Below, piece after piece: positions 1 through 6,102 of a stretch of DNA of 9,497 nt; positions within the stretch are counted from its first letter, which is position 1, and every line of letters begins with the position of its first letter. A program made the position numbers and the translations under genes. Below the pieces are notes generated by a model. It was not told where the DNA came from, ran no database searches, and saw nothing but the letters and a program-made list of their open reading frames with translations. Source of the DNA: JAYGED01 sp046582565 (GTDB lineage: Bacteria > Pseudomonadota > Alphaproteobacteria > JAAXGF01). The stretch is from positions 1 through 9,497 of the forward strand of contig JAYGED010000279.1 of assembly GCA_046582565.1 (NCBI GenBank), read 5' to 3'.

Positions 1-6
1 GACCCG

Positions 7-603
7 TCATTCAGCCAGAGCACGTTTATGTTGGGTCTTGTTGACAGGCACTGCTTTGCGCACCGGATATACCGGATCAGCGTCCGCCCGCAGGGTGGAC
101 ACGGCAAGTTCAAACACCCCAGACATTGTACGCTTAGCTTCTGCCGCCACTGTCAGGCCATTATTCTTAGCCGCCGTAGTCAACACGTCGAGAATATGCG
201 CAGGTCTCACCTGATTAACCGGCAAAACGCCAATCTTCGGAAAGACTACTCGCGCCAGCATGTTCAATCGCTTGGCTTTCGTGACTTCTTCCCAGTCCTT
301 TTGCGCCAGCCATTCTTGCGCAACCGTCTCAAAAGTCGTCGCCGTTTCCTGTTCTCGTTTGATGTGATCCAACTTGCGGTGATGGACGGGATTAATGCCC
401 TGCTTCACAAGTGAACGTGCCTTGACCCGTTCTTCACGGGCTTCTGCCAACGTGAAACGACCACCATTGCGACGCGCCGTGGTTTCTTCATCTGTTTCGC
501 CGGCAGTCGCTTGGTCGTAATTGCCGATGGCGAAGATGCTTTCCTTGCGCCGACCTTCTCTGAAAAGTTCAAAGCGGTAGCGCCATGCCTTTACACCGTT
601 AGA
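7..603 (-). pseudogene. Remnant of a P4-type tyrosine integrase, both ends missing
   Basis: Integrases of this family insert phages or genomic islands by site-specific recombination, often at 3' ends of genes. The readable part is about 197 residues. It begins at an N-G-V-K-A-W-R-Y-R-F stretch, which matches the middle of the N-terminal arm-binding (DUF4102-type) domain. An A-E-A-R-E-E-R helix and K-Q-G-I-N-P follow at about 52-71, then a core-binding SAM-like region from T-F-E-T-V-A-Q-E-W at about 89 to 175. A TGA follows H-K-R-A-L-A-E, just before the catalytic R-H-R-Y domain would start. Family members are usually about 400 residues. Roughly 35-40 N-terminal residues and any start codon are absent; the frame stays open upstream only because it overlaps the ychF 3' end out of frame. 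It is very unlikely to make an active recombinase. The family call is firm; the cause of the decay is unknown. Confidence 0.85.
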
Positions 604-1699
604 CGTTGAAGCGGAAATGCAGGACGTCGCCGTCGCGGATTGTGTAATTCCGGCCCTCGAGCTGCATCTTGCCGGCGTCCTTGACCCCCTGCTCACCGCG
701 ATAGGTGACAAAATCATCGTAGGGGTAGACTTCGGCGCGAATGAAACCCTTGGCGAAGTCCGTATGAATTACCCCGGCGGCTTCGACGGCTGATGCGCCG
801 CGGTTCACTGTCCAGGCACGGGTTTCCTTCTCGCCCGCGGTAAGGAAGGTGACCAGACCGAGCAATTGGTAACCAGTTTCGATGACCCGCTCCAGCCCCG
901 CCTGTTCAAGCCCGAGCATTTCGAGGTAATCCCCGCGCGACTCGGCATCGTCCATAAGCGAGAGTTGAGCCTCAATCTCGGCTGCGATAACCAGCACCTC
1001 GGCCCGAACTTCCCGGGCATGGTCAAGAACAGCGCGCGAATGGTCGTTACCGTCGGCAGCGGACTCCTCGTCCACATTACAGATAAACAAAACTGGCTTT
1101 GCGGTTAACAGATGGAACCCTCTGAATATCACGTCCTCGCCAGGTTTGATGGCCACAGAGCGCGCCGGCAGACCTTCGCGCAAGAGTTCAAGGACGCGCT
1201 CGACAAGCGCCAATTCTGATTTTGCTTCCGTGTCGCCGCTGCGCGCACGACGGGTCGCTGTTTCAAGGCGTCGTTCCATGACGTCGAGGTCGGCGAGAAG
1301 CAGTTCCGTATCGATGGTTTCGATGTCGCGTAAGGGATCGATCGAGCCATCCACATGGGTGACGTCGCTGCTCTCATAGCAGCGCACCACATGGAGGATG
1401 GCATCGACCTCGCGGATATGGCCGAGGAATTTATTCCCCAAACCTTCACCGCTACTGGCCCCGCGCACCAGTCCGGCGATGTCAACGAATTCAATCTGGG
1501 TGGCAATCACCCGCGCCGACTGTTCGATTTCCGCTAGCACCGACAAACGGTCATCAGGCACCGGCACTCGGGCCACATTGGGCTCGATAGTGCAGAAAGG
1601 GTAGTTCTCCGCCGACGCCTTGGCGGTCGAGGTTAGGCTATTGAAGAGGGTCGATTTGCCGACATTGGGCAGGCCGACGATACCGCATCGAAATCCCAT
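599..1699 (-). CDS. ychF: YchF/OLA1-family ribosome-associated P-loop ATPase
   Basis: YchF is a cytosolic Obg-family NTPase that prefers ATP and binds ribosomes; it is linked to translation control and stress responses. The protein has 366 residues, the normal family length. The P-loop G-L-P-N-V-G-K-S-T is at 9-17 and the G3 motif D-I-A-G-L at 73-77. The family's altered G4 region N-V-D-E at 208-211 replaces the usual NKxD of GTPases. A coiled helical insert follows, and the C-terminal TGS domain (about 280-364) ends in the conserved H-F-R-F-N-V. I start at the ATG directly before G-F-R-C-G-I-V-G; the frame is open ten codons further up but that part overlaps pth and lacks homology. The ATG lies one base after the pth stop, so translational coupling is likely. 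No terminator hairpin follows the stop; an integrase remnant begins there. Confidence 0.98.
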   Translation of the reverse strand: MGFRCGIVGLPNVGKSTLFNSLTSTAKASAENYPFCTIEPNVARVPVPDDRLSVLAEIEQSARVIATQIEFVDIAGLVRGASSGEGLGNKFLGHIREVDAILHVVRCYESSDVTHVDGSIDPLRDIETIDTELLLADLDVMERRLETATRRARSGDTEAKSELALVERVLELLREGLPARSVAIKPGEDVIFRGFHLLTAKPVLFICNVDEESAADGNDHSRAVLDHAREVRAEVLVIAAEIEAQLSLMDDAESRGDYLEMLGLEQAGLERVIETGYQLLGLVTFLTAGEKETRAWTVNRGASAVEAAGVIHTDFAKGFIRAEVYPYDDFVTYRGEQGVKDAGKMQLEGRNYTIRDGDVLHFRFNV

Positions 1700-1700
1700 T

Positions 1701-2276
1701 TTATTCGACCGGCCGGGTGAGCAAAGCAACCTTGGTCATAAAACCAGGCTCGTCGCCACTAACAAGCAAAGGCAAAGCATCGGCAATAGCATCGAGCAGA
1801 GGCTCGAGCCATGTCTTGTCGGACTTGGAAAAATTATTGAGCACATGACCGATAACGTCTTCCTTGTCGCCGGGATGAGCAACACCCATACGCAGCCGCC
1901 TAAAGTCCGGTCCTATATGAGCGGCGATGCTGCGAATGCCGTTATGGCCGGCGCTGCCGCCGCCGGTCTTGACCTTGATCCTGCCCGCGTCGAGGTCAAT
2001 TTCATCGTGAATTACCAGGACATCGGCAGGCGTGAGTTTGTAATAGCGCATGGCCGCGCCGACCGCGTCGCCGGAGTTGTTCATGAAGGTGTTCGGCTTG
2101 AGCGTCATTATCTTGGCGTCATCGATCACGCCATCGAAGGTCTCGCTTTGAAAGCGTGCTCGGGGTGCAGAAAATCCATGGCGGCGGACGATTTCGTCCA
2201 CCGCCATGAAACCGATGTTGTGGCGATTGTCGGCATGTCCCGAACCGGGATTGCCCAAACCGAAGATGAGAAGCAT
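1701..2276 (-). CDS. pth: Peptidyl-tRNA hydrolase
   Basis: Pth cleaves the ester bond of peptidyl-tRNAs that drop off the ribosome, recycling tRNA; it is cytosolic and usually essential. The protein is 191 residues, typical for the family. It shows G-L-G-N-P-G with N9, the catalytic histidine H19 in N-R-H-N-I-G, P-N-T-F-M-N-N-S-G at 61-69, the aspartate D91 in H-D-E-I-D-L, and N112 in G-H-N-G-I-R-S. These correspond to E. coli N10, H20, N68, D93 and N114. It starts 12 bases after the rplY stop, with no clear Shine-Dalgarno sequence, which suggests coupling to rplY. Its TAA stop is one base before the ychF ATG. The order rplY-pth-ychF is common in alphaproteobacteria and other bacteria. Confidence 0.98.
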   Translation of the reverse strand: MLLIFGLGNPGSGHADNRHNIGFMAVDEIVRRHGFSAPRARFQSETFDGVIDDAKIMTLKPNTFMNNSGDAVGAAMRYYKLTPADVLVIHDEIDLDAGRIKVKTGGGSAGHNGIRSIAAHIGPDFRRLRMGVAHPGDKEDVIGHVLNNFSKSDKTWLEPLLDAIADALPLLVSGDEPGFMTKVALLTRPVE

Positions 2277-2288
2277 GCCGGGCTGACG

Positions 2289-2975
2289 TTATTCGGAGTC
2301 GCCGTCGTCGCCTTCGGACGATTCGCCTTCTTCGCCTTCCTCGCCCTCGACGCCTTCCTCACCCTCGAGACCTTCGCCCACTTCATCCTCGACCTCTTCC
2401 TCTTCCTGAACGGTCGGGGCCGCGATGGTCGCAATGGTGAAGTCCCGGTCGCTGATGACCGGTTCAACGTCGGGCGGCAGCTTGACGCTGCTAATATGGA
2501 CGCCGTCGCCGATATCGAGGCCCGTGAGATCGATGACGATCGATTCGGGGATAGCCATCGCCGGACAAACCAGTTCGATCTCGTAGCGCACAACGTTGAG
2601 CACACCACCGCGCTTGAGGCCTGGCGATTCTTCCTCGTTTATGAATTCCACGCCGACATTAACGGCGATGGTGGCGCCCGCTCTGATGCGCAGGAAATCG
2701 ACATGCATCGGCACGCTTGTTACCGGATGGCGCTGCACATCTCGGGGCAGAACCTGCTCGGTCTTGCCGTCCACCTTGATGTCGTAAAGCCTGAGGTAGA
2801 ATCCTGACTGAGACAGCTCAAGCTTCAGGGTCTGGCTGTCGATTGAAATCTTCAGGGGATCTTTCTTATCGCCGTAGATAACCGCGGGTACCCGCCCACT
2901 ACGACGCAATGCACGGGCGGCCCCCTTACCTGCCTGCTCGCGCGCCTCGGCTTCGAGGCTTGCAACGTCACTCAT
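2289..2975 (-). CDS. rplY: 50S ribosomal protein L25, general stress protein CTC type
   Basis: L25 binds 5S rRNA in the large ribosomal subunit. This 228-residue form is the long CTC/TL5 type: an N-terminal 5S rRNA-binding beta domain (about 5-95, with A-R-A-L-R-R-S-G-R-V-P-A-V-I-Y-G and P-M-H-V-D-F) and a C-terminal domain (about 100-188) that the short E. coli L25 lacks. Residues 191-228 are a highly acidic, glycine-rich tail with 22 of 38 residues Glu or Asp; such tails are common in alphaproteobacterial L25. The start is set by a strong Shine-Dalgarno sequence, AAGGAG, seven bases before the ATG. The gene lies 81 bases after prs and leads a tight rplY-pth-ychF group. I see no convincing promoter of its own, so read-through from prs is likely. 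Confidence 0.97.
   Translation of the reverse strand: MSDVASLEAEAREQAGKGAARALRRSGRVPAVIYGDKKDPLKISIDSQTLKLELSQSGFYLRLYDIKVDGKTEQVLPRDVQRHPVTSVPMHVDFLRIRAGATIAVNVGVEFINEEESPGLKRGGVLNVVRYEIELVCPAMAIPESIVIDLTGLDIGDGVHISSVKLPPDVEPVISDRDFTIATIAAPTVQEEEEVEDEVGEGLEGEEGVEGEEGEEGESSEGDDGDSE
2292..2405 (-). repeat. Imperfect Glu/Gly codon repeats encoding the L25 acidic tail
   Basis: The last 38 codons of rplY are built from short, imperfect purine-rich repeats of a GGCGARGAA type, giving G-E-E-G units. This is 18 Glu and 4 Asp in 38 residues. The tract could change length by replication slippage in 3-base steps without breaking the frame. The role of the tail is unknown to me; it should be disordered. 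Confidence 0.7.
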
Positions 2976-2982
2976 GTCTCTT

Positions 2983-2988
2983 CTCCTT
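2983..2988 (-). promoter_or_regulatory. Shine-Dalgarno sequence of rplY
   Basis: The minus strand reads AAGGAG here, seven bases before the ATG ending at 2975. It is the best ribosome binding site in the window and fixes the rplY start. Confidence 0.8.
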
Positions 2989-3003
2989 TATCGAATTGGA
3001 CAG

Positions 3004-3048
3004 TGGAGCCTCCAGGGGTGCCCCATGCCGCAACCGCCCCTAGGCGGC
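3004..3048. other. Run of GC-rich palindromes between prs and rplY
   Basis: Three short self-complementary elements lie side by side: a TGGAG/CTCCA palindrome (3004-3014), a GGGG/CCCC element (3015-3024), and a five-base-pair stem CCGCC/GGCGG with a four-base loop (3034-3047). A competing GCCGC/GCGGC pairing uses 3027-3031 and 3044-3048. In the direction of transcription the T-run comes before the stems, at the prs stop, not after them, so this is not a standard intrinsic terminator. It might shield the prs 3' end or tune flow into rplY. The structures are seen; the role is a guess. Confidence 0.3.
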
Positions 3049-3056
3049 AAAAAGAA

Positions 3057-3989
3057 TTAATCAAACAAACTCGAAACTGAACTCTCTTCACTGATCCGGC
3101 GCATCGCTTCCGCCATCAAAGGGGCGATGGGAATCACCCGAATATTTTTAGCGGACAGCACCACATCACTCGGCTGAATGCTGTCGGTGACGGTTACCAA
3201 ATCAAGCACCGAATTCTCGATACGCGGCACCGCTTCGCCCGAAAACACACCGTGGCTGATATGGGCCGACACCTTGGCGGCGCCGGCATCCTTCAACGCT
3301 TGAGCGGCATTACACAGGGTGCCTGCGGTATCGACGATGTCATCGACGATAATGCAGCGCCGGCCTTCAACGTCACCAATGATGTTCATCACTTCTGACT
3401 CGCCCGCCCGCTCGCGCCGCTTATCGACGATTGCAAGGTCAGCGTCAAGCCGTTTAGCGATTCCGCGCGCACGCACTATGCCTCCGGCGTCGGGGGAAAC
3501 GAAGGTCAGGTTATCGCCGTTGAAGGTTTCGCGAATGTCTTTCTCGAACTCCGCCGAGGTAAACAGGTTGTCGACAGGAATATCAAAGAAGCCTTGAATT
3601 TGCCCTGCGTGGAGTTCCAGTGTCAATACCCGGTCGGCACCCGCCTCGGTTATAAGATTAGCGACCAGCTTGGCGGAAATAGGTGTCCGAGGCCCGACTT
3701 TCCGATCTTGGCGAGCATAACCGTAATAGGGAATGACAGCGGTGATACGTCGGGCCGAGGCGCGACGTAAGGCGTCGATGCAGATCAGAAGCTCCATGAG
3801 ATTATCGTTCGCCGGATAAGATGTCGATTGGATCAGGAAAACGTCTTCACCGCGCATGTTTTCATCTATTTCGACGAAAATTTCCATGTCGGCAAAACGG
3901 CGAAGGCTGGCCTGCACCAATTCCTGACCCAACTCCCGAGCAATAGCCTCGGCAAGCGGTTGATTGCTGTTTCCAGCCAAGATTTTCAT
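3057..3989 (-). CDS. prs: Ribose-phosphate pyrophosphokinase (PRPP synthase)
   Basis: Prs makes phosphoribosyl pyrophosphate from ribose 5-phosphate and ATP, feeding purine, pyrimidine, histidine, tryptophan and NAD synthesis in the cytosol. The 310 residues match the class I family. The flexible-loop region P-Y-Y-G-Y-A-R-Q-D-R-K is at 87-97, the metal and ATP-site histidine H127 in E-L-H-A-G-Q-I-Q-G-F-F, the loop lysine K190 in V-D-K-R-R, and the PRPP-binding loop V-D-D-I-V-D-T-A-G-T at 215-224. S-P-D-A-G-G at 165-170 is also conserved. The start follows a Shine-Dalgarno GAGGA at seven bases. A plausible promoter lies in the 134-base spacer upstream, so prs probably starts its own transcription unit that may run on into rplY-pth-ychF. 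Confidence 0.98.
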   Translation of the reverse strand: MKILAGNSNQPLAEAIARELGQELVQASLRRFADMEIFVEIDENMRGEDVFLIQSTSYPANDNLMELLICIDALRRASARRITAVIPYYGYARQDRKVGPRTPISAKLVANLITEAGADRVLTLELHAGQIQGFFDIPVDNLFTSAEFEKDIRETFNGDNLTFVSPDAGGIVRARGIAKRLDADLAIVDKRRERAGESEVMNIIGDVEGRRCIIVDDIVDTAGTLCNAAQALKDAGAAKVSAHISHGVFSGEAVPRIENSVLDLVTVTDSIQPSDVVLSAKNIRVIPIAPLMAEAMRRISEESSVSSLFD

Positions 3990-3996
3990 GGGACTT

Positions 3997-4001
3997 TCCT
4001 C
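3997..4001 (-). promoter_or_regulatory. Shine-Dalgarno sequence of prs
   Basis: The minus strand reads GAGGA here, seven bases before the ATG ending at 3989. It supports the chosen prs start. Confidence 0.65.
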
Positions 4002-4067
4002 GATAGCGCCGCACGTCTCCGCATCGGCTGCTCACCCTCGGCGCGTATCCCGCCTACGACGCGGCGG

Positions 4068-4096
4068 AATGTAACAAAGCGGTCGTGGAGTGTAAA
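4068..4096 (-). promoter_or_regulatory. Candidate sigma70-type promoter for prs
   Basis: On the minus strand a -35 box TTTACA (4096-4091, five of six matches to TTGACA) is separated by 17 bases from a -10 box TACATT (4073-4068, four of six matches to TATAAT). A start of transcription near 4061 would give a prs leader of about 70 bases. The spacing is ideal, and the position between the lipoprotein gene and prs is where a promoter is expected. It is a prediction from consensus only. Confidence 0.5.
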
Positions 4097-4123
4097 CGGC
4101 AATAGCGATATTTGAGGGTGATA

Positions 4124-4885
4124 CTAGGGCGTCGCGGTGTTTTTTATCAGACCGATCATGCTATCAACGCCGGCGGATGCAATCGCCGGGGCGATCGCCC
4201 CCCAGGGACCGTCGAGGGCGCCCGTATCAATAGTGTTTTCCTGATTGATGATACCGAGCCTGACGCCGTCGGGAGACAGCAGCTCCCAGATCACTTCGAC
4301 GAATTGGGATGACGCATCTTGGTTGGTGACCACGACGCTCCCCATGACCAGGAGCGTCTCGTCGTCAGGTTGTAACGCCAGGACAGCGCCCCGGCCTTTC
4401 AGCGCCAACGCCATGGCGCGCGCCAGCGCCGTGGCGCCATCGCCCGGCGCGCCGACTACCGGCATCACGATCAAGGATGGAAGCTGGTTTTCAGAAGTCG
4501 GCCGCACGTCACGACCGATGAGCGCTAGCAACCGATCCGCTACACCATCGGGCGTGTCGTAGGCAATTGTACCGAGGCGCCCTTTGTCAGCGCTGGTCAG
4601 CAACCAGCTGGCGTCGGCTTGGCAGACCAGCCGCATACTGCCTCGATTTCCAGCCCCGACCGTGGCCGGCACATCCCGTTGGCGCAGTGCCTCGACAACT
4701 GCCTTAGCGGAGATAGGACAGAGCACGCCACCCACCACCACCCCCGCGCCATCGATGGGCAGCAGAGTATCGGTTGGCACTACAGCCTTGCTGGTGGGCG
4801 AGAACGGTCGCGGCAGATCGCCGCAGCCGGCGAGAGCAAGACAGGCGGCGACTGCGAAAGCCGCGCGCACCCCTCTAAAAGGCAC
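4124..4885 (-). CDS. Uncharacterised lipoprotein
   Basis: I do not recognise a named function. The 253-residue protein starts at GTG; a stop lies two codons upstream in frame, so this is the earliest start, with no clear Shine-Dalgarno sequence. Residues 1-20 form a lipoprotein signal peptide: R4 and R7, a hydrophobic A-F-A-V-A-A-C-L-A-L stretch, and a lipobox L-A-G-C with C21 as the lipidation site. The mature part has C56 and C88, a V-V-G-A-P-G-D-G-A segment at 143-151 and a C-terminal L-D-G-P-W-G-A-I-A stretch at 224-232. The arrangement resembles conserved hypothetical proteins I associate with Rhodospirillales, but I cannot confirm this by search. It ends the operon that includes lgt, whose product would lipidate it. 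Cellular site: periplasmic face of a membrane; which one cannot be told. Confidence 0.85.
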   Translation of the reverse strand: MPFRGVRAAFAVAACLALAGCGDLPRPFSPTSKAVVPTDTLLPIDGAGVVVGGVLCPISAKAVVEALRQRDVPATVGAGNRGSMRLVCQADASWLLTSADKGRLGTIAYDTPDGVADRLLALIGRDVRPTSENQLPSLIVMPVVGAPGDGATALARAMALALKGRGAVLALQPDDETLLVMGSVVVTNQDASSQFVEVIWELLSPDGVRLGIINQENTIDTGALDGPWGAIAPAIASAGVDSMIGLIKNTATP

Positions 4886-4940
4886 AGCTCATGAGCAGGC
4901 CAAGAACCAGCACGCCTAAAAAGATCAATAAGTGCGGCAC
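4875..4940 (-). CDS. Possible 21-residue hydrophobic small protein
   Basis: In the 62-base gap after the M24-type gene, a GTG-started frame encodes 21 residues beginning M-P-H-L-L-I-F-L-G-V-L and ending L-M-S-C-A-F. It is almost wholly hydrophobic and could span a membrane once; the L-M-S-C end loosely resembles a lipobox but leaves only two residues after the cysteine. It overlaps the lipoprotein start by 11 bases, so its translation could couple to that gene. A GAGAAGG sequence lies only two bases before the GTG, closer than ideal. It may equally be a non-coding spacer or a leftover signal peptide sequence. Confidence 0.25.
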   Translation of the reverse strand: MPHLLIFLGVLVLGLLMSCAF

Positions 4941-4947
4941 GGCCTTC

Positions 4948-6099
4948 TCAATTCACCACCAGATCGAGCGACGCTCGGGACAAACGCTCGCAGCCGTCCT
5001 CGCCGACCAGAACGCTTTCACCGACTGCCATGGCCACATCGTGATCGCTGTCCATGAGGATCATGTGCAGAAAGAACGTCATGCCAGGGACAATAACGAT
5101 CGGGTTGTCGGCATAGAACATGGGCCAATCCATCCAGTTCGGCGAAAATGTCGACCCCATGCTGTAGCCACAGGCGTTCATCCGATGAGCGCTAAATCCG
5201 GCGCTATCGAACGTCTGCGCATGGGCATCGAACACATCACCAACGAGCCGGCCCGGCTTGAGTGCATCCTTGCTGGCCGCCAGCGCCTCGATACAGGCGT
5301 CATGCATGGGACGGTGGCGATCATCCGGCTCGCCAATGACAATCGTGCGCATGAGAGCGGCGTGATAGTGGTGATAGACACCCGCGAACTCGAGCATCAA
5401 CTGGTCTTGTTCATCGAGATGACGCCGGCCACTGAAATAGCGGCAGAGCAGCGCGTCACGGCCGGAGCCGATGATGAACTCGTTGCCCGGATAATCACCG
5501 CCACCGGAAAATACCGCGCCCTGCATGGCGGCCAGGATATCGCCCTCGTAAGCGCCCGCGACCGACAATCGGTTGGCTTCATCGAGGGCAGCGTCGCCGA
5601 GCGCCGCCGCGCGCCGGATACAATCGAGTTCCGCCGGGCTTTTAATGACCCTGAGGGCATTGATCAGGTTGGAAGCGTCTGAAAGGCTGCAAAAACCCTC
5701 CATGGCAGCCTCGACCATGCACCATTTGGCGCCGGTCAGGCCGTAGGCCTCAAGCTCGACTCCAAGCTTCTTGTCGCGGCAGCCGTGGTCATCGAGTAAA
5801 GCCTTGAGATCGTCCGCCGGCGTCGCACCCGCCCGGTCGGTCCAGATGCGGATATTCTCGATGGTCGAAGTATGCTGAGCCTGGCGCAAATCGGGCGCGC
5901 GGGTGAGCAGGGTCATGGTCCCGTCGACGCCGAGATAAAGACATTGAAAATGCACAAAACCGAACGTGTCGTAGCCGGTCAGGTAATACATGCTTTCCTG
6001 ACGGAATATCAGCAGGCCGTCGAGGTCCGCCTCGGCAAGAGCGGCGGTCGTACGATCGACTCGGCCTGCGAATTCATCAGTGCTGAAATGAAGCGCCAT
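4948..6099 (-). CDS. M24-fold (creatinase/ectoine hydrolase-like) hydrolase lacking the usual metal site
   Basis: The 383-residue protein has an N-terminal creatinase-type domain (about 8-140) and a C-terminal pita-bread M24 domain (about 155-378), as in Xaa-Pro peptidases, creatinase and ectoine hydrolase DoeA/EutD. The five M24 metal ligands (D, D, H, E, E) align with E237, A248, Y312, H345 and E361, so only the last is kept and the first is a conservative swap. That argues against a metal-dependent proline peptidase. It favours a metal-independent amidohydrolase such as creatinase or the DoeA/EutD group, with which E-F-A-G-V-Y-H-H-Y-H fits as I recall it. The substrate is unknown, and no ectoine genes are nearby. 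The start has a GGAGAG Shine-Dalgarno sequence at seven bases, three bases after the pgeF stop. No signal peptide, so cytosolic. Confidence 0.88.
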   Translation of the reverse strand: MALHFSTDEFAGRVDRTTAALAEADLDGLLIFRQESMYYLTGYDTFGFVHFQCLYLGVDGTMTLLTRAPDLRQAQHTSTIENIRIWTDRAGATPADDLKALLDDHGCRDKKLGVELEAYGLTGAKWCMVEAAMEGFCSLSDASNLINALRVIKSPAELDCIRRAAALGDAALDEANRLSVAGAYEGDILAAMQGAVFSGGGDYPGNEFIIGSGRDALLCRYFSGRRHLDEQDQLMLEFAGVYHHYHAALMRTIVIGEPDDRHRPMHDACIEALAASKDALKPGRLVGDVFDAHAQTFDSAGFSAHRMNACGYSMGSTFSPNWMDWPMFYADNPIVIVPGMTFFLHMILMDSDHDVAMAVGESVLVGEDGCERLSRASLDLVVN

Positions 6100-6102
6100 A
6101 GT

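Noticed and set aside
604..717. An N-terminal extension of the integrase remnant starting at 717.
   Set aside because: It lies in the ychF 3' end in another frame and does not match the integrase N-terminal domain.
1620..2807. A long open frame on the plus strand (395 codons) opposite pth and rplY.
   Set aside because: It is antisense to two well-supported genes with intact motifs, and its translation has no recognisable domain. Long antisense frames are expected in GC-rich coding DNA.
3034..3050. Intrinsic terminator after prs.
   Set aside because: A stem is present, but in the transcribed direction the T-run precedes it and no T-run follows.
4891..5682. A plus-strand open frame (263 codons) opposite the M24-type gene.
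   Set aside because: It is antisense to a gene with a good ribosome binding site and clear homology; the translation shows no domain.
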